Assembly: GCA_946887105.1 (NCBI GenBank) | Contig: CAMPKJ010000001.1 | Span: forward strand, 1 to 64,000 | Direction of reading: 5' to 3' | DNA length: 64,000 nt | From: an uncultured Acidobacteriota bacterium | GTDB lineage: Bacteria; Acidobacteriota; Thermoanaerobaculia; Gp7-AA8 | Shown: piece after piece, positions 16,931-26,735 of the stretch | Numbering within the stretch: the first letter of the stretch is position 1 | Layout: each line of letters starts with the position of its first letter | Translations under genes and position numbers: made by a program | The notes under the pieces: model-generated | Databases searched by the model: none | Seen by the model: the letters and a program-made list of their open reading frames with translations, nothing else | What the model was told of the DNA's origin: nothing

Positions 16931-17314
16931 GTGACTGAAAATCAGGAACACGGTGTCCTCGTCGTCGAGGATGATCCCGCCATTCGTCGTCTCGTGACGA
17001 TGGTCCTCCAAAGGCACGGCTATCGGCTCGAAGCGGCGTCCGACGGTCTCGAAGCGGTGCTGAAGCTCGGCGTCTCCGACTACGACGTGATCGTGCTCGA
17101 CCTGATGATGCCCAACCTCGACGGCTTCACGTTTCTGGAGACCATCGCCCACGATCAGCCCGAGCGCCTGCGCAAGGTGATCGTCACCAGCGCCGCGTCT
17201 CCCTCCGTGATCCGCGAACGGATGGCGGACGGGCCGTTTCGCCTGCTGCCGAAACCGTTCGACATCCACGAGCTCGTGCACGCGGTGCAGTCGTGCATCG
17301 CGGCGCAAGCGTAG
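16931..17314 (+). CDS. Single-domain response regulator
   Basis: 127 aa, receiver only: acidic pair in VVEDD (11-15), phospho-acceptor Asp in IVLDLMMPNLDG, and Lys in LLPKPFD. There is no output domain. GTG 16931 is the only start before the fold. Its cognate kinase is not adjacent. The downstream membrane protein begins 16 bp after its stop and may be co-transcribed. Confidence 0.9.
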   Translation: MTENQEHGVLVVEDDPAIRRLVTMVLQRHGYRLEAASDGLEAVLKLGVSDYDVIVLDLMMPNLDGFTFLETIAHDQPERLRKVIVTSAASPSVIRERMADGPFRLLPKPFDIHELVHAVQSCIAAQA

Positions 17315-17329
17315 CGCTACACTCTGTGC

Positions 17330-18346
17330 ATGCTCACGCACGGCGCGGATCGCGTTCGCCAGGCCGGCGAGAGGGTGATCCTGCATTCGGCGATCGTGAA
17401 GGGTTGGACGCCGCGCTCGCCGAAAACGCCGACGAGCGCCGAGTATCCCGGCACGGCGGTGCTGTGGGACGAGCAGTATTACGAGGTGGTCGAGGCGACG
17501 GCGGTGCCGGCCGGCGGCGTCCGCTATGTGCTGATGCAGTGGCGCGACGATCACACGATCCGCACGTTCGAAAGCTACGATGCGCAATCCGAGGCGCTGC
17601 GGATGGCCGATCATGAACGGGCCCGCCGGCAGCAGCGGGCCGGGTTTCTCGCCAGCCTCTCCGGCATCCTCCTCGGCTTTCTCCCCGCGCGCGTGCAGAT
17701 GCATCTCGAGAACGAGCTCGGCGTGCGCGCCACGCGCATGACACTGCTCTCGTGCGCGCTCGTCATCACGCTCGTCGGGATCTGCATCTACGCACAAGTC
17801 GATGCGGGGCTGCGTCACGCGCAATCGCCGGTCCCGATGCTGCTCTGGGCGATCCTCGGGATCCTCGAGCTCGAATCGGTGATCCGCTTTTTCGTGGTGA
17901 TGTCGCAGGGACGTCCGATGGGATCGATCCTCGGATCGATCGCATACGCGATCTACCGGCCGCTGTCCGGGAAACGCGATCAGCTTCCGAGTGCCAGCGG
18001 CGGACGCGGCCACTCGGTCGCCTTCACACCGCCCACGGAGGAGGTGGCGGTCCGCGACGCGTTGACGTTGAAGGAACCGCTGCTGACATTGCTCTCGCCG
18101 GCGGAACAGAAGCAGCTCGCCGAACGCGTCGGCTTCGACTATCGCCGCACCGCATCGGGCGTCGCGTGGGTGATCCTCGTCGCCGCCACGCTCGGCGCAG
18201 TCACCGCTTCGAACGCGCCGGCGATGCTCATCGCCGCAGCAGTGGCCGTCGAACAGGCCGTACGCCTGATCAAACTCCGCCACGAGCCCACAGGCAGCAT
18301 CTTCGGATTCGTCGTGCGGCCGTTCGTGCGCGAGCTGCTGCGGTGA
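17330..18346 (+). CDS. Membrane protein of unknown function
   Basis: 338 aa, not recognised. The N-terminal 100 residues are soluble (GTAVLWDEQYYEVVEA, YVLMQWRDDHTIRTFESYD). Hydrophobic segments follow around 143-165, 172-195 and 280-312. The central part has LENELGVRATRMTLLS and a Pro/Gly-rich stretch. The late region KEPLLTLLSPAEQKQLAERVGFDYRR is predicted soluble. It starts 16 bp after the receiver gene on the same strand. The left end of the low-GC segment begins about 15 bp after its stop. Confidence 0.75.
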   Translation: MLTHGADRVRQAGERVILHSAIVKGWTPRSPKTPTSAEYPGTAVLWDEQYYEVVEATAVPAGGVRYVLMQWRDDHTIRTFESYDAQSEALRMADHERARRQQRAGFLASLSGILLGFLPARVQMHLENELGVRATRMTLLSCALVITLVGICIYAQVDAGLRHAQSPVPMLLWAILGILELESVIRFFVVMSQGRPMGSILGSIAYAIYRPLSGKRDQLPSASGGRGHSVAFTPPTEEVAVRDALTLKEPLLTLLSPAEQKQLAERVGFDYRRTASGVAWVILVAATLGAVTASNAPAMLIAAAVAVEQAVRLIKLRHEPTGSIFGFVVRPFVRELLR

Positions 18347-18360
18347 GGTGACGACCGGCC

Positions 18361-18425
18361 GAGAAGCCTCCGGCGGCCGGGGCCACCGGCCCCGGACCCC
18401 GCTGGTTGGCATAGCCTCCGCGACA
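18361..18425. repeat. Left copy of ~60-bp inverted repeat
   Basis: The reverse complement of this block matches 30008-30069. A 28-nt core is identical (18398-18425 against 30008-30035), and the GC-rich remainder (GGCCGCCGGAGGC region) has a few mismatches and small gaps. Each copy also contains its own GC-rich palindrome. The two copies bracket all the lower-GC genes, with the outer ends next to the membrane-protein stop and the glgE start. They could be ends of a mobile unit or two copies of a dispersed intergenic repeat. Confidence 0.8.
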
Positions 18426-18470
18426 CAGCGTGATTCTGTGAAATCGCAAAATCTCCAGCAAGAAAAATAG

Positions 18471-18511
18471 CGGGACAACCGGGACATTGCCGGGACATTA
18501 CCGGGACATTA
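18471..18511. repeat. Short tandem repeat, unit CGGGACATTAC
   Basis: Four head-to-tail units of 9-11 bp, CGGGACAAC, CGGGACATTG, CCGGGACATTA, CCGGGACATTA, lie just inside the left inverted repeat. Unit spacing near one helical turn would suit a protein-binding array, but no binding protein is known. No equivalent array is visible inside the right inverted repeat. Confidence 0.7.
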
Positions 18512-18806
18512 CGCACTGAAATCGTACGACTTCGGGCGCGTGGCTTGAGACGTTTTCGGCGGCGGCGACGCGCGCCAAGGTTTCGCAAAATTGCGCGAAC
18601 CCCGTCGATGACTCGGCGCACCTGCGTGCCTTGCAAACGTCCTACTGCGCGCGAAAACGACTACGCCAAACACGAAGACGACCAGAGCAAGCGTTCCACG
18701 GTCAACGTTTTGGGGCGCCGGATAGAGATGTCGCGGCTGAACCTAAACGCCGAGCTACGATAGCAGCGGTCGAGACTCGCGCAACGCGTGATGGCATAAG
18801 TGTACG

Positions 18807-18848
18807 GGCTAGAGGTGCAGGCACTCTGTCGTGGATGCACCTCTAGCC
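18807..18848 (-). terminator. Stem-loop after the RHS operon
   Basis: Perfect 13-bp inverted repeat, GGCTAGAGGTGCA (18807-18819) and its complement (18836-18848), with a 16-nt loop. It starts 12 bp downstream of the stop of the last minus-strand gene. There is no U-run after the stem, so it may be a 3' stabilising structure rather than a classical intrinsic terminator. Confidence 0.6.
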
Positions 18849-18860
18849 ATCGTGTTCGCC

Positions 18861-19169
18861 CTAAGCTTGAGGGAGAAGGTCATCCTCGGCCTGAGGGGTT
18901 CGCGCCAGCGCGCGCTCCCATCGAGCCATGAACTCCTTCGGCGAGTCGATCAGCACGATATGAACCACCTCGTCCCACAAGACTAGGAGAGGCAAATCAG
19001 CGGTCCAATCGCGCGGATCGGAAAGCGCGCGGCCGGACAGAAACACGCGCTCATTGATCGTTTCGAGGTGGACTTCGCGCATAGCAATGCCCCCCTGAAG
19101 CGCCGTTCCACCACCGCCGCGAAGGTACACAAAAACCACTTTGCCATTCCATGACTCAGGGATGTTCAC
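18861..19169 (-). CDS. Small protein downstream of RHS gene, candidate partner
   Basis: 102 aa from GTG 19169, which has GAGGGGG about nine bases upstream; TTG 19187 would add six residues. Not recognised. It starts 31 bp after the RHS stop on the same strand, so the two are probably one transcript. It is acidic and soluble, with alternating hydrophobic segments (VVFVYLRGGGG, LPLLVLWDEVVHIVLID). In polymorphic toxin loci this position usually holds the immunity protein. That role is positional inference only, since no toxin domain is recognised. Confidence 0.65.
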   Translation of the reverse strand: MNIPESWNGKVVFVYLRGGGGTALQGGIAMREVHLETINERVFLSGRALSDPRDWTADLPLLVLWDEVVHIVLIDSPKEFMARWERALARTPQAEDDLLPQA

Positions 19170-19200
19170 GGTGTCATTCCCCCTCAAGCGAAGATGTTCA

Positions 19201-22200
19201 TCAAGCGCAAGTTTCGCACATGGGACTCGCCAACCCTTCGTGAATTTCGGCGGGCTTTGCGAAAAGAAATGGAAAGGCCGTACCGAGCAGGTTTCCCAGC
19301 TGTTCCAGAAACGGTGCTGTTTCGTCGATCAACTCCGACCCCTCTTTGCCAAGTTTGAGCAAGCGTTGCATCCCAACAGGATTCTGAACAGGCGTACCTT
19401 CGGTAGGTCCAGCGTCCGGCCCCGGCGGCATACCGGGGCGAGACGGGCCTTGCCGCAATTTCGGAGCCGGCGAGACCCGAGGCATGCCTCTCGCTTTCGC
19501 CGCATGCGCGACTTCCTGGGCTGTGCGAATCCAAGGCGGCACGCGACCACCCAAGGTGCAGAGGCCGCTCAGACCCGACGGATCAATCCAGTTGACTGGA
19601 TCGCCCAACGTGTAGCCGTATAGGTTCAAATCGCCGCCAGCAAAGCCAATCGGATCCTTAGCGGTCCACCGTCCCGTGTGCGGGTCGTAATCCCGAGCGC
19701 CGAACCGCACGAAGCCTGTGTCAGAGTCCCTGAGCCCGCCAGCAAATCCGAATGGTTGAAAGTTGGGATTTGAGTCGAACAGGACGCGGCCAAACTCGTC
19801 GTACTCGATCTGCTGTGCGATCGTTCCATCGGTCACGTTGACGACGAAGCGCGGGGAGCCTAGATGGTCTGTGATGAAACGGTAGGTTACGCCCTCCTTC
19901 GTCATGTAGTCGGGGGCGTTCGAGCGCGAGCCATACACGAAGCGGCTAATAATCGCTCCGGCTTCGTTGAGCTCTGCGACGACGCGTAGTTGGTCGGCAT
20001 AGAGCCACCCTCGAACGAGCACGCCATCGATCATCTTGCCGATGCGTCGGTTCTGCGCATCGATCACATACTCGATTCGGCGGCCCGGCATCTGGACGGT
20101 TCGGAGATTGCCTAGTACGTCGTAATCGAACGTCGTCGTTACATTCAGCACCGTTCGCGACTGAAGATCACCATTCGCTGAATACGTATACAGCGTGTCG
20201 TCATAGATCAGCAGCCGATCTTGCTGGTCATATGTCGCCGAAGCACTCCCACCGGCGAAGCGGTGCGCGATTCGATTGCTGTTCGCGTCGTAGTCATATT
20301 CGGCGACTGCGATGCCAGCGCGGTCGACGCGAGTTAGGCGTCCGGAGCGGTCGTACTGGTAGCCATGGGAGGCTTGGGTCACCGATCCGACTGTCTCGGT
20401 TTTGGTCGCGATCCGCCCGCCAGCATCGCGGCTGTATTCGATTGCGAGGAGATTGTTGGTACCGTTCGTGGCCACATATCGCGTTACTTCGCCGAACTCG
20501 TTACGCGTGTAGCTTTCGCTGATTAAACCGACCGTAGATCCGGTGAGGAGTCCGTTTTGCGGATGACGGAAAAGAGAGAGAGCTCCCGCGCCAATCAGGA
20601 GACCATCGGCGTCATAGCTGAAGGTAGTACCGTTCTCGTTGGAAACTCGAAAGTCATGGTCGTACTGATATGAGATAGAGCCGCTGACCGCACCAGTCCA
20701 CTCGGCATTCGTCACCAGCGGGCCATCGTAGCGATAGCGCAAGGCGCCACCGTCGGGAGCGAGGATCGAAATCAGATTGCCCGTCGTTGCAGAGTAATCG
20801 TAACGGTAGGTACCTTGCCCTATCGTCAAGCTCGACAACCGGCCGGCCCGGTCGTAACCAGGTGTGATCGTTTCGCCGTCCGGCCGGGTGATCAACGTGA
20901 GTTGACGGTCGCGGTTATATGTGAAGTGAGTTGACCCGCCAGGTACTGATGGCGGCGGAGTATACCGTTCGACCAAATCCCGCGACGTGAATCCGAAACC
21001 GTGCGGAGGCCGCGCGGGCGGCGCCACGGACGTGACGTTCCCATTCGCGTCATACGTGAAGTCGATAAACCGCGTATCTGGCAGCACCTGTCGCGTCACA
21101 CGTCCAGCCGCGTCGTATTCGAAGCTGACAGCTCGCGCCAAAGCGTCCGTCATGCGATCCACTTCGTCTTGCGCGTTGTAGACGATGCTTGAACTGCGCG
21201 CACCCATTTGAAACGATGTGACCCGCCCTTGGGGATCGTAGGTGAAACTGGCAACGGCAAAACCCGGAACCTGGATCGAGGCGATGTCCCCTTTTGCATT
21301 CAGCGTGGTCACCGTCTGACGCCCGGCGGGGCTCAGGGTCGTCAGAGCGCCGGTCGCCTTCGTAAACGTCGATTTCCACGGCCGGCCATTCACCTTGAGC
21401 GTGTCGGTGATCGCTGTGAGCGAGAGAGGATCGGACTTGTTGGATAGCGTGACGGAGCGTTCCAACTGTGTCAAAAGCATTCGACCGCCGGGAGTGCGCA
21501 CGGAGCGGGAACGGAGTGGGGCCAAGGTCTTGAAACGAGGGTCGCCTGTGACTTCGTCGGTCACGACCATACCGTCAGGCAAAAGGGTCGTGCTGCCGCC
21601 ATCGTCGTCGCGCATTGAAGACGTACGCAGTCCAGTAACGCCGTCAATACCTGTGCGGTTCTCGCGCGAGACATCGTCGAGCTGCCGCTCATAGATCACA
21701 GCCTGCCCTTCACCACTCTCCACGGTCACGTTGAAATTGCGCTCGCTTCCTTCTCGCGTAAGCGTCGTGCCACCACCATCCGGGAACCGCTCGCTCAGCA
21801 GCCGACCATCCGTGTCATAAGTTAGCTCCTTCGTGATGCCGCGAGCGTTCCTGATCGATGTCACCTGACCGAGCGCGTACGCCATCACGACCCGTTCGCC
21901 CGCCGGATTCGTGACCGACTCCAAGTATCCATCGCCAGACATCGTCAGTGTAGTGCGTTTGCCGAATGGGGAGACTATCGCTGTTGCCGCCCCCTCGGAG
22001 TCACGCTCGATGCGAGTGACATTGCCGTACGGGTCACCGATCGTCGCGGGCTTGCTATTTGCATCGTAACCAAGCTGTCGAAGCACAACGCCTGTCACGG
22101 CGTCGGTAGTGCGCAAATGACGGGCCGTACTGCTAAAGATATCGACCGTACCGCCGTCAACGGAAGGGACGTGATACTCGCCGGTGTTTGCTATCGGCTC

Positions 22201-25200
22201 GGGAGGGCTGATGCGACGAGCAGTCATGTAGAACTGGTCGGTGACGTACGCGGCGCCATCGGGACCGACAGCAATTCTCTGCGGGCTAAACACGCTTGCT
22301 GCGGCAGCCGGACCACCGTCGCGAAGCCCGTCAAACTCCAGCGGTATGCCAGCAACGGTTTTGATAATGCCGTTCGGCAGGATTCGCCGAATCGTCGAGA
22401 AGCCCGAATCTGAGACATAGACGCTGCCGTCCGGAGCTATCGCTAGTGCGGTCAGAGAGGCCATGTTCGCCTCGACGGCGGGGCCGCCGTCGCCGCTGTA
22501 ACTCCCGTCAAGTGCTCCAGAACCCGCGAAGCGCTGGATCGTGCCGTCAGGCGGGATTGAAAAGATACGACCATTGCCTGCGACTGTGAAATAGATCGTA
22601 CCGTCAATTCCGACGGCAAGACCTTTGACTGGTCCCGCATTCGTGGCGAGTGCGGCGCCGCCTTCCGGATTCGACGAACGTGGTAGAGCAGTAGGTCCGG
22701 TCACTCCGTAAATGACGCCGTCGGCGCCAATCCGCCGAAGACGTCCGTCTGCGACGTATAGACTTCCGTCCGGGCCAAACGCCAACGCCTCAATCGTACC
22801 GAGGAATGCGTTGATGGCCAATACACCATCGGTGTCTATAGTATAGTCAAGACTTCTTTGTCCTGCTACGAGCGTCACAGCCAGCGAGAAGGGATCACGA
22901 CGCCAAATAGTACCGCCCACGGCGTAATAGAGAGCGTCATCCGGCCCGACCGCCATCGCACTCACGTTCCCAACGTTGGCTCTGGCGGTACTGATAATTC
23001 CGTTCGTGCTGATCTGCCGGATTGTGCCGGCGCTCCAGTCGGAGACGTAGACGACGCCATTCGGCGCCACTGCGATCGCCCACGCCAGCTGAAATCTCGC
23101 GTCGCGCGCGAAGCCGAAATCGCCGTTGCCGAACGCAGTACCACCGCCCGCGAATCGATCGATCATGCTGCGTTGCAGATCACCTGTGCGCTGCGCAGCC
23201 GCACCGCCATGAACAATACCGGAGGCAGGCTCGAGCGTCCTGAGTGCGTCCAAAGTCCATCCGCCAAAACCGAGGGGCCGATCATCAATATGACCGATCA
23301 GCGCCTGCGCGGTTTGCCAGAACGTGAACTCTTGTCGAGCATTCGCAATCGTGCTGATGGGATCGCCCGCAGTAGCACCGAACGCGCGTGGCAGTTCCGG
23401 TGGTCGCGCAAAGAATCCATCGTAAACATAGCCGACGCGAATTCTCGCGATCTGCAGACCCTGAAGATCGCGGCCGTAAGCGTCGAGACCATCCCAGGTG
23501 AAGCGATATGTCTGGTTCGGTTCCGCTGGAAAGGACTGCCGGAACAGCCGCCCCTGTATACGGACTTCTACATCAATTCGCTGCAAGGGCTCGGGGATCG
23601 CCGGACCGCTAATCGGAATCTCGACGCTGTGTCCAGCTGTGTAACCGGGCGCGTGGTCACTTTGGTACTGAAGCGACAATGAAGTTCCATCGATCGGGAT
23701 CGTTTCGCCGAACACCTGGTTGTGACAGTCGATGGTCGATCCACATCGCGTATCAGGCTGTTCGACGCCTTTGTACCAAGTCGGCTGCGGCTGCTGAGGT
23801 GGCGCTGCTCCAGGGGGGAGAACATAAGGAAAGTTGAGGTCGAACGGTGTGAAGTGCGTGATCGGCGTTCTCCACAGAGTCTGTCCCGCCGCGTAGGTGT
23901 CTGCAAGTTTCTGCAACTCCTCGCCACTAATCCCGAGCGCGGTCGCGTCGTCCGCGCTTCCGTCGCCGGTGATATCCACCGTCGCGGCGCCGTCGTCAAT
24001 TGTGATGATTTTGAGAACGATGCCATTCTCCGAAGGTATCCATGCACCGATTGTGCGATCGTAATAACCTGTCGGCACGGTGGTGCCGACGGGAAAGTTC
24101 AGGAAGTTCTCGACATAGAACCCTAGAGGTGTTGAGAAGTTCACTCTGAGCGCGTTGGCGGCAACGGCCTCGTCGGTGCTCAGTTCCACACAATACGTAT
24201 AAGCACTCGTCGCTGGCAGATTTGCAGGCATGAGATTTGGCCCGTTCGGGCCGACGCTGAATTCCGTCGCGCGAATCGTGAGCGACGACGCCGGTTGAGA
24301 GCCCGCAACTGTCTGAATCGTCGCCGTTGTTCCTGACGGAATGAGCAGCGTCGCACGCCGTACGCCGTCGCTGTCCGTCACGAGGCTCCCCTGCGCGACC
24401 TGCATTGTCGGCGATCCCATCTGCACGACTGTTGCGTTCGCGTCATAGCTCGTCATGTAGACATCATCGAGAACTACGTAGTCGCGCCACGGCGTGGCGA
24501 CGCGCCGCTGTGCGGGTATCAGGCCGCTCTTCGTGAACGCAAGCGTGATGTCCCCGCCTCCGTTGACGGCGAAGTCATACATGCCGTCGCCGCGCGTCAG
24601 TGTGAATCCAAAGAATGATCGAGTATCGGAGACCCGCACTCCCGCAATCGGCGACCCATCTGGCGCAAGAACACGCCCGCGGAGGACCGCGACGCGCCGA
24701 GTGTTGATCGCCCCCGAAGTGACGTTCTTTTGAATCGCGTTTGGCCCCGTATACAGGAACTGCACACTCTTCGACATGTCGGAAACGACGGTCGGGTCAA
24801 TCGCGGAGGGTACAGGCTCCGGTGGAATAGGCTCTGGGGAGCGAACGGTCACCGCCGCTGTGCGTGACAGACTCTCGAATGTCGCCGTGATGGTTGTCGA
24901 TCCGACGGCGACACCACGAGCCACACCGGTACTCTCGATCGTAACGATCGCCGCGTTCGCACTCGACCACGTCACCCGGCCAGTCAGATCGGTCGCACTG
25001 CCGTCTGGCGACACACCCAATGCCGTGAACTGCACGGTCTTCGAGATGTCGAGAGTGGCACTGGCCGGAGCGATCGGGATCGAAACAAACGGAGGAACAT
25101 AGCGAAATGGAAATGCGAATGAATTGCTTCCGCCAACTGTCGCGACCCGCACCTCGGCATCCCCAATCGGGTGAGGCGGCGTTAGCACAAGCAGTTCTGT

Positions 25201-26370
25201 TGATGAGACGTAACTTACGCTCGGCGCGGCGACACCACCAAACGTCACCTCGGTCCGTCCGGGAATGAAGCCTGAGCCGAAGACACGAACGGTGTCGCCT
25301 CCGTTCGGCGTTCCGCTGCGCGGCTGGAAGTCGGTTACGGAGAGAGGAGGAACGAGCAGTCGTACCGCATCATTCTTTGAGTCGGCGATATAAATACCGC
25401 CAGCAGCTGTGATGCCGGTCGGTTGATGAAATGCCGCGCGTAGAAGATCAGAACCGTCAACATACCCCGGCTTCCCATCACCGGCGATCGTCGTCGTGAC
25501 TCCATCGGTTCCGATGCGCCGAACGCGATGGTTCAACGTATCCGCAACCCACAGATTGCCGCTATCGTCGAGTACAACCCCTGACGGATGCTTGAACTCG
25601 GCAACATCGGCGGCGCCATCTATGTTGCCGCCGTGCGTCGTTCCCGCAAATGTCGAAACGACACCGTTCGCAATCTTACGGATGACGTGATTCTGCGTGT
25701 CTGCGACGTAAACGTCGCCCGCCGACGACACGGTTAGGCCACGCGGTCCTTTGAAGAGCGCCAATGACGCAGCGCCGTCGCCGTAGCCAGGACGGCCGGT
25801 ACCGGCGAGTGTCGCTACGTTCCCGGCAGGTGACACGATTCGGATCTTGTCATTGCCGCTATCCGCAACGTAGAGATTGCCAGCTGGATCGAGCGCAAGA
25901 CCGACAGGCGCATGAAAGCTCGCATCGGTTCCGATGCCATCACGATCCTCGCCGCGTCCCGATCCCGCGACCGTGCTCACAACGCCGTCGAACGTGATGC
26001 GACGGATCAGGTGATTGCTTGTATCGGCGACGTAGATCAACCTTCGGACGCTATCGATCGCGATTCCCTGTGGCTGTTTGAACTGAGCCGCCGCTCCGAT
26101 CCCATCGGTTTTCCCCGGCTCACCGCTACCCGCGAGGACTGTAACCGTGCCGGAGGGCACTATCCTCGCGATTTGATGATGCCCGGTATCTGCGATGAAC
26201 AACACGCCGCTCGGCAAGTCAACCGCGACAGCCTGCGACTCTTTGAGCAGATCGTGAGCACCGGTAGACGAAGCAACCGTCGTCACTTTTGTCATAGGCG
26301 ACGCCGCCGCCGACAAGATGGCAAAACAGAGAGCAATCGCGAGATAGGTGGGTCGGTGTGAACGTGACAT
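19201..26370 (-). CDS. Giant secreted RHS/YD-repeat protein, teneurin-like
   Basis: 2,389 aa from ATG 26370 (AGAGGAAG just upstream), with a signal peptide. Order, by rough residue: NHL propeller with about six repeats (30-340); IPT/TIG domain (343-430); Big_2 Ig-like domain (430-510); carboxypeptidase-regulatory/TTR-like fold (555-655) followed by a beta-rich region; second NHL propeller (1080-1400); long YD/RHS repeats (1400-2220); RHS core (GARDYDPHTGRW, DPIGFAGGD, LYGY, about 2222-2262); then a unique C-terminal tail of about 120 residues, Pro-rich, ending PMCETCA. YD repeats form hollow shells that enclose a C-terminal cargo. The tail matches no toxin I recognise. GC is visibly lower than in the flanks, suggesting transfer. 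Confidence 0.93.
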   Translation of the reverse strand: MSRSHRPTYLAIALCFAILSAAASPMTKVTTVASSTGAHDLLKESQAVAVDLPSGVLFIADTGHHQIARIVPSGTVTVLAGSGEPGKTDGIGAAAQFKQPQGIAIDSVRRLIYVADTSNHLIRRITFDGVVSTVAGSGRGEDRDGIGTDASFHAPVGLALDPAGNLYVADSGNDKIRIVSPAGNVATLAGTGRPGYGDGAASLALFKGPRGLTVSSAGDVYVADTQNHVIRKIANGVVSTFAGTTHGGNIDGAADVAEFKHPSGVVLDDSGNLWVADTLNHRVRRIGTDGVTTTIAGDGKPGYVDGSDLLRAAFHQPTGITAAGGIYIADSKNDAVRLLVPPLSVTDFQPRSGTPNGGDTVRVFGSGFIPGRTEVTFGGVAAPSVSYVSSTELLVLTPPHPIGDAEVRVATVGGSNSFAFPFRYVPPFVSIPIAPASATLDISKTVQFTALGVSPDGSATDLTGRVTWSSANAAIVTIESTGVARGVAVGSTTITATFESLSRTAAVTVRSPEPIPPEPVPSAIDPTVVSDMSKSVQFLYTGPNAIQKNVTSGAINTRRVAVLRGRVLAPDGSPIAGVRVSDTRSFFGFTLTRGDGMYDFAVNGGGDITLAFTKSGLIPAQRRVATPWRDYVVLDDVYMTSYDANATVVQMGSPTMQVAQGSLVTDSDGVRRATLLIPSGTTATIQTVAGSQPASSLTIRATEFSVGPNGPNLMPANLPATSAYTYCVELSTDEAVAANALRVNFSTPLGFYVENFLNFPVGTTVPTGYYDRTIGAWIPSENGIVLKIITIDDGAATVDITGDGSADDATALGISGEELQKLADTYAAGQTLWRTPITHFTPFDLNFPYVLPPGAAPPQQPQPTWYKGVEQPDTRCGSTIDCHNQVFGETIPIDGTSLSLQYQSDHAPGYTAGHSVEIPISGPAIPEPLQRIDVEVRIQGRLFRQSFPAEPNQTYRFTWDGLDAYGRDLQGLQIARIRVGYVYDGFFARPPELPRAFGATAGDPISTIANARQEFTFWQTAQALIGHIDDRPLGFGGWTLDALRTLEPASGIVHGGAAAQRTGDLQRSMIDRFAGGGTAFGNGDFGFARDARFQLAWAIAVAPNGVVYVSDWSAGTIRQISTNGIISTARANVGNVSAMAVGPDDALYYAVGGTIWRRDPFSLAVTLVAGQRSLDYTIDTDGVLAINAFLGTIEALAFGPDGSLYVADGRLRRIGADGVIYGVTGPTALPRSSNPEGGAALATNAGPVKGLAVGIDGTIYFTVAGNGRIFSIPPDGTIQRFAGSGALDGSYSGDGGPAVEANMASLTALAIAPDGSVYVSDSGFSTIRRILPNGIIKTVAGIPLEFDGLRDGGPAAAASVFSPQRIAVGPDGAAYVTDQFYMTARRISPPEPIANTGEYHVPSVDGGTVDIFSSTARHLRTTDAVTGVVLRQLGYDANSKPATIGDPYGNVTRIERDSEGAATAIVSPFGKRTTLTMSGDGYLESVTNPAGERVVMAYALGQVTSIRNARGITKELTYDTDGRLLSERFPDGGGTTLTREGSERNFNVTVESGEGQAVIYERQLDDVSRENRTGIDGVTGLRTSSMRDDDGGSTTLLPDGMVVTDEVTGDPRFKTLAPLRSRSVRTPGGRMLLTQLERSVTLSNKSDPLSLTAITDTLKVNGRPWKSTFTKATGALTTLSPAGRQTVTTLNAKGDIASIQVPGFAVASFTYDPQGRVTSFQMGARSSSIVYNAQDEVDRMTDALARAVSFEYDAAGRVTRQVLPDTRFIDFTYDANGNVTSVAPPARPPHGFGFTSRDLVERYTPPPSVPGGSTHFTYNRDRQLTLITRPDGETITPGYDRAGRLSSLTIGQGTYRYDYSATTGNLISILAPDGGALRYRYDGPLVTNAEWTGAVSGSISYQYDHDFRVSNENGTTFSYDADGLLIGAGALSLFRHPQNGLLTGSTVGLISESYTRNEFGEVTRYVATNGTNNLLAIEYSRDAGGRIATKTETVGSVTQASHGYQYDRSGRLTRVDRAGIAVAEYDYDANSNRIAHRFAGGSASATYDQQDRLLIYDDTLYTYSANGDLQSRTVLNVTTTFDYDVLGNLRTVQMPGRRIEYVIDAQNRRIGKMIDGVLVRGWLYADQLRVVAELNEAGAIISRFVYGSRSNAPDYMTKEGVTYRFITDHLGSPRFVVNVTDGTIAQQIEYDEFGRVLFDSNPNFQPFGFAGGLRDSDTGFVRFGARDYDPHTGRWTAKDPIGFAGGDLNLYGYTLGDPVNWIDPSGLSGLCTLGGRVPPWIRTAQEVAHAAKARGMPRVSPAPKLRQGPSRPGMPPGPDAGPTEGTPVQNPVGMQRLLKLGKEGSELIDETAPFLEQLGNLLGTAFPFLFAKPAEIHEGLASPMCETCA

Positions 26371-26735
26371 CGGACTTCCTCTTTTCGTGTGAAGTGAAAA
26401 CGTGCAGCGTGGCCACCACGAGCACCCGAATTGGCTCGCCGCCACACGACATTGCATGTGGGGTTTGACACCGCTGCTGTTGAAATGGACCCCGATTGCT
26501 GTTACAACATGCTTTCACAAACGAAGGCTGAAAGCACAACAAGTTCGCAGAGAATGGTGGCGGCGGTGTCGGTGCGTTCGCCCGGCAATCCGTTGTGTGG
26601 GTATGTGTGGTGGGTTCTCGCAGTTGAGCACAGGCGAGAGAGAGTCAAGCGTCCCGCTGGCGTAGATACATCCGCATGTTCCTGCGCCGCTTCGCGCGAG
26701 CGATACCATCCGACACCGCTGCCATAAAGTATTTT
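26371..26735. other. Upstream region of the RHS gene
   Basis: 365 bp between the RHS start and the 76-aa gene, with no convincing gene. The RHS ribosome site is just left of 26381. A 7-bp inverted repeat (GCTTTCA 26511-26517, TGAAAGC 26529-26535) lies about 140 bp upstream of the RHS start and could be an operator. No clear -35/-10 pair stands out. It is the longest spacer within the segment and probably holds the RHS promoter. Confidence 0.4.

Larger units (their letters stand above)
18347..18860. other. Gene-free left border of the low-GC segment
   Basis: 514 bp with no convincing gene on either strand. It contains, in order, the left inverted repeat (18361-18425), a short tandem array (18471-18511), about 290 bp of mixed-composition sequence without recognisable features, and a 13-bp stem-loop (18807-18848) downstream of the minus-strand operon. 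Short frames here are antisense to repeats and have no family signature. Confidence 0.6.

Noticed and set aside
26490..26735. Small frames on both strands upstream of the RHS gene
   Set aside because: No ribosome site, no family signature, and they overlap the likely RHS promoter region.
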